Source: Theobroma cacao (lineage: Eukaryota; Streptophyta; Magnoliopsida; Malvales; Malvaceae). From it: a DNA stretch of 64,000 nt. This document shows, piece after piece, positions 59,926 through 64,000 of the stretch; position 1 is the stretch's first letter, and every line of letters begins with the position of its first letter. The notes under the pieces are model-generated. The model saw nothing but the letters and a program-made list of their open reading frames with translations. It did no database searches and was not told where the DNA came from. A program made the translations under genes and the position numbers. The DNA is taken from positions 8,522,961-8,586,960 of the forward strand of contig NC_030854.1 of assembly GCF_000208745.1 (NCBI RefSeq), written 5' to 3'.

Positions 59926-62900
59926 TGTAACACCCCGTACTTTGCTATGTTGACTAATAGAACTTGTTGGATACCAATTAAGGTTAATTAGAGTGTTTAA
60001 GAGTGATGAAGGGTGGAAGGAATATTCTAGAGTAAAATATTTCGCACGTGAAGTAATAGTAATTAAATAATAATATTTTTATTGAGGATGAATTAATGAA
60101 ATAAAAAGTGATTTGGAAGTGAATCGAGGCATAATAAGACGTTTGGGTGCTAAGGAGACAAGTGAAAAATTTTGGAATAAAATAATATTTTATAAATAAA
60201 ATAATATTTTATTAATAAAATATTATTAAAATATTAATATTTTATTCAGTATCGAAATTTTTCATGAAGAAGGAGTATATAGTCAATCTAAGGGGGGAAG
60301 AAAAAGAACGAGGAAATTTTGAAGAAAAATGACGTTAATGGGGTCCGCGTGTCTTTATTAAATAAAACTAGTGTGGGTAAGTAAATATTTAAATATCGCG
60401 GTGATACGCGTTGAAACGTAAACTTGATATTTTATTGGTACAAGTGTTAAGGTGGAAAAATAGAAAGAAATTGGAATTAAAAGATTGTGGGAGGATACAA
60501 TTGAAAAGGGCGAAAACCTTAGAGAGTAAAATAGTAATTTTGTCATTAGTTTGGAAGCTTTGACTCTTCATTCTTATCCCATGGCCAGTTCTTATCTCCA
60601 CCCACAAGATATTTTCTTTTTCACCTTCATGCTTCCATGCCATTTTCACCTTACCACCATGCATTTGAAAAGAAAAATAGAGAGAATCAGCCAAGGAAAG
60701 AAAGGAGAGGAAAGTGAAAGGCTTAGGTAGTGAGTGATTCAAGAGCAATTGAAGGAATATCAAATGGGTTTCAAGATTCAAGAGACATAAGGTAAGAATT
60801 TTGATTTTTAGCTTGAGAAATTTTTGGAAATGAGTTGATATGTGTAAGTATTTTTGTGGCAGATATGGTGGCCATGGGTATGAGGAAATTGTGAATTTTG
60901 TTGGGTGAAATCCAAGCTAAAACCAAGTGGTAAGCTTAATGCTACAATTTGAAGTTTATGATTAGTTTAATATAATGAAAATGATTGTGTGTAATATGTA
61001 GTGTTATGGTGATGTCATGGTTATGGTTGGAAAGCAATTATATTAATTGGAAGCTTGGAAAAAAATGGATTGTGTGGATATGTGTTGTTAGGAAAGGCTT
61101 AAAAGGTTATGGATGCTAGTGCGTATGAATGAATATTGATGTTATGCTTAGTGGCAACATGCAAATGAGAATAGTAGTACATGTAGACTTAAAAAATGTT
61201 TGATGGAAGTGAAATTATAGTTGCTACCATATGCTAGGTTATTGTTATGGAAATGATGGTTGAACTTGATAAATATCCTTAAAAAGGATTAATATATGTA
61301 TTAGACTCATAAATTAGTTGCTGGTAATTATAATTTAAAGAATTACGTAAGCAAAGGATAAAGGCAACTTTGGTAAAAATGTGTTAAGATGTATACTAAT
61401 ATGCAAGGTTAAGTGAGGAAAAGTGGTGATTCTAGCATAGTATGAGTTATTAACATGATGGTAATGTTTGAATAAGGAGGAAAATGGGAATGATAAACAC
61501 TAAGATTATTGAATTTGGATTGTTGCTAGGAAGTATATAAGTAGAAAAGTTTTTCGTGGTGGCATGTCGAGTGAAGTAATGAGTGACCGGCAAGTAGAAA
61601 TAGCAAGATATGAACCCGAATCAATAATGACGAAGCATCTCACTATTGTAAAGTGAGCAGCGGGTGCCTATTTCAAAAATTTCCATAGCTATATAATGTT
61701 GTACGTTTTGTAAACATTGCCATATTTCATTAAATGTAATTGTGGAAAGCATGAGCTGTTAGCTTCGATAGGCGATTTCTAAATGGATTTATAATGATTT
61801 ATACACTGTTATTGTGGAAAGCATGAGCTGGTAGAACTCGTAGGAAATTGTGCATGCAAGTTGTTTTGAAAATTGTTTTGGATATATCTATAGATGATCT
61901 ATATACGTAAAGTGTTTTAGAAACTAGGAAACAAGCTTCTAATACTATTTTGCATTCAAAATCTGTGCTTTGTATTTGTGGGTGATATGCATAGTTTAAA
62001 TGAAAGAGTTAAATGATTTAAAATGCAAGTTTTGAGCACTAGTTTTAGTCCGATCTTTGAATAAGAGAATACACCATGCCTTTTTATGTGAAAAGTAATT
62101 TGAAAGGTTATTGAATCTTGTTTTCAAATAGTTTTAAGCAAAAGACTTGGAAACCTCGATTTGATTTTTGAAAATGGTTTTGACAAACCAAGTGCGTCAA
62201 GAGTAGGCCCGTTATCACTTTGGTTAATTGTGATCCTCGTGCACGAGTGAGCTTGAGCTAGAGAACCTTTGGGTGATCGACGGGCGGTTAAGCATGGCGA
62301 GGGCCACAACCTATGATATGTATATGTGGCTAAGCCACAAGTGGTCCGGTGGAGTGAGACTCTCGGATGTGAGCGATTGCGACCGCTTGATTCTCCGATG
62401 TTGGCCAATATCGTGGAGATTGCCATGGCTATGGGAATCCGGTGGAGTAAGACTCTTGATCTGTTTTTACGTGGAAGTGGGTCCATGTGTTGATATTATA
62501 CTTTTCTACTCAAGAGCCTTGTGAGTTTTCAACGCGTACTCTCATGCATGGTGGAGAGTTAAGATTTGCTCTGTAGCTCCCATTATTTAAATAAAAGCTT
62601 TCAATGCTTACTTGACAAACATGAGTTGATTTAGGTGGTTGTACACTTTGATTTCTTTACATGCCACATATTTTGGGAGCGTGGTTCCTTTTTTACTGTA
62701 TTTCAAAATTTGATGGCAATGATGGTTCCGGTGAATGAAACTTTTTCTGTTACACTTATTTTCGGCACTATTTTGCCAAAGAAAGCATTGTATTATGATT
62801 CTACGATATTATATTTACAAGGAACAAATATCCTCCTTGTGGTTTGGTTTATAAGATTTGCATTTTATATTCTGGTTTTATCATTCAAATGATTTGCTTA

Positions 62901-63385
62901 TTGCTTGTTTCCCATCTACTCTCTGCTCACGGAGTCGATGATCACTGAGTTTGTGAGACTCACCCCTTTATTTCCCTTTTGCAGATAGTGATTGGCCCAA
63001 CGTGCTATCATCGGCACTTATGATCCATCGCAGATAGGTAAAGGCATCTCATAGCATTTTATTCCAAGTCACTCCATTGCTAGAAGTTGAGTCGTAGCAC
63101 TTTGTTTATTTAATTGTAAATGGATAGTGGCCTTGGTATAAGTATTAAACTGGAGACTTTAGACCTCATTGTATATACTTATGATTATATGTTTTAAAGA
63201 TTGAATTGATTATTATAATTGTGGTTTAAGTTATGATATGAAAGTATATGGTTTAAGCACTAATATGGATTGGTGAACGAGTATAGTGAATTATCGGGAA
63301 TCTCTAATAAGCAATTGCTTAGGTCTGGTGGGCTATGCCTATTAGGCCTATGCGCCGATCATGGCCTTGGATTTGGGCTGTGACA
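59926..63385 (+). mobile_element. Family-B solo gypsy LTR (3460 bp)
   Basis: It starts TGTAACACCCCG and ends TTTGGGCTGTGACA, with a perfect duplication CAAAA (59921-59925 and 63386-63390). It interrupts the Athila RT, whose two halves are recognisable on either side. It contains GTGAGC at 61653, a duplicated 'attgtggaaagcatgagctg' (61739 and 61812), the inverted-repeat block 62926-62966 and TTTTGCAG ending 62984. No coding capacity. Confidence 0.93.
61653..62984 (+). other. Candidate LTR intron (family B)
   Basis: GTGAGC donor-like site at 61653-61658; TTTATTTCCCTTTTGCAG acceptor-like site ending at 62984, directly after the inverted-repeat block. Splicing is inferred. Confidence 0.35.
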
Positions 63386-64000
63386 CAAAAGTATTCTGAA
63401 GATAGAAAAATCATCTATGAATACCTTCAAATATTTTTCCACCATATTGATGAATATGGATATCATGCATATCTGGAAAGTGACAGAGGTATTACATAAT
63501 TCGAATGGCATTCTTCTAAAGGCAAAGGTACCATAGGGACATGTGAATGTAGTCTTCCCTTGATCTTCAAAGGTAATGGCAATTTGATTATACCCAGAGT
63601 AGCCATCTGGGAAACAATAATATTCTTTACCAACCAATTAATCTAGCATTTGATCAACGAAGGGAAAAGGAAAGTGATCCTTCCTTATAGCTTTGTTAAG
63701 CTTACGATAATCCATGCAAACTCTCTATCCAATCATTGTTCATGTAGGAATCAGCTCATTGTTGTCAATGTAAACCAAAATCATTCCTCATTTCTTTGCT
63801 ACACATTGGACTAGCTTTACCCAAGTACTATCAGAGATTGAATAAATAATTCAAACATCCAACCACTTAATGATTTCTTTCTTGACTACTTTGTTCGTGA
63901 TTGGATTGAGCCTTCTTTTATGTTCAATGGTGGCCTTGTGATCATCTTCTAGAAGGATTTTATGCATACAAATGGAAAGGCTAATTCCCTTGATATTTGT
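63386..64000 (-). pseudogene. Athila-type reverse transcriptase, N-terminal/catalytic part, cut by window edge
   Basis: The minus strand reads 'YRKLNKAIRKDHF'-like sequence (frame-disturbed, about 63670-63730), then 'EYYCFPDGYSGYNQIAITFE', 'TTFTCPYGTFAFRRMPF' and the catalytic 'KVFIDDFSIF' (about 63390-63420). The residues match the Athila/Tat lineage. The frame is open from 63637 to the LTR boundary. The upstream part lies beyond the window. Confidence 0.88.

Noticed and set aside
60389..60781. 130-codon minus ORF within the solo LTR
   Set aside because: LTR leader sequence in antisense; the homologous region at 29033-29375 does not keep the frame.

Overview
This is nuclear DNA of a flowering plant, most likely a eudicot. 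It is AT-rich, it has one intact plant-specific gene without introns (an NDR1/HIN1-like membrane protein), and almost everything else is nested plant retrotransposons. I cannot name the species from sequence alone. The assembly has a 344-base N gap (27805-28148) and single Ns at 20551 and 25190.

Layout. 1-8.2 kb is a stack of broken LTR elements: the end of a Tekay-type LTR, an Athila-type LTR with primer site and gag start, two further gypsy LTR pieces, a 1231-bp solo Copia LTR with a perfect target duplication, and a Copia RNase H relic. 8.2-22.3 kb is mostly single-copy DNA. It holds the NHL gene (10132-10761, minus strand), a SINE-like patch, two short hAT-type elements and no other convincing gene. 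22.3-24.2 kb is a decayed CACTA (TNP2) transposase. 24.4-29.7 kb is a minus-strand solo LTR with a second minus-strand solo LTR inside it. 29.9-31.3 kb and 47.75-47.9 kb are two halves of one LINE-type ORF, split by a Copia element (31290-47748). That Copia element is in turn split inside its reverse transcriptase by a complete 11.3-kb Tekay chromovirus (34451-45738, TSD TAATG, two 3.1-kb LTRs). 47.9-53.4 kb is the 5' LTR and primer site of another gypsy element, with a solo Tekay LTR (TSD ATGTA) inside it. 53.5-64 kb is a minus-strand Athila-type element: LTR, a third ORF with a TATA box upstream, integrase, RNase H and RT. Its RT is split by a 3460-bp solo LTR (TSD CAAAA).

How it fits together. 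The TSDs and the re-joining of split reading frames give a relative order of insertions up to three levels deep. All retroelement genes are inactivated. Tekay gag-pol keeps one reading frame over about 4.9 kb, broken by stop codons and by an 84-bp insert that can be read as a GT-AG mini-intron.

The least explained signal is in the LTRs themselves. LTRs of several otherwise different gypsy families share one architecture: a GTGAGT donor-like site, a long variable stretch, then a short inverted repeat (ACTCAC...GAGTC/GACTCAC type), a pyrimidine tract and a CAG acceptor-like site. Minisatellites, (TA)n tracts and arrays of short palindromes lie between the two sites. Different families carry different palindromes: TTCTCGCTGCAGCGAGAA, AATGTATCGATACATT and, upstream of a TATA box in a Copia LTR, TTAGTCGACTAA. 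These look like LTR-borne introns with family-specific palindromic cargo. That reading is an inference from sequence and needs transcript data.
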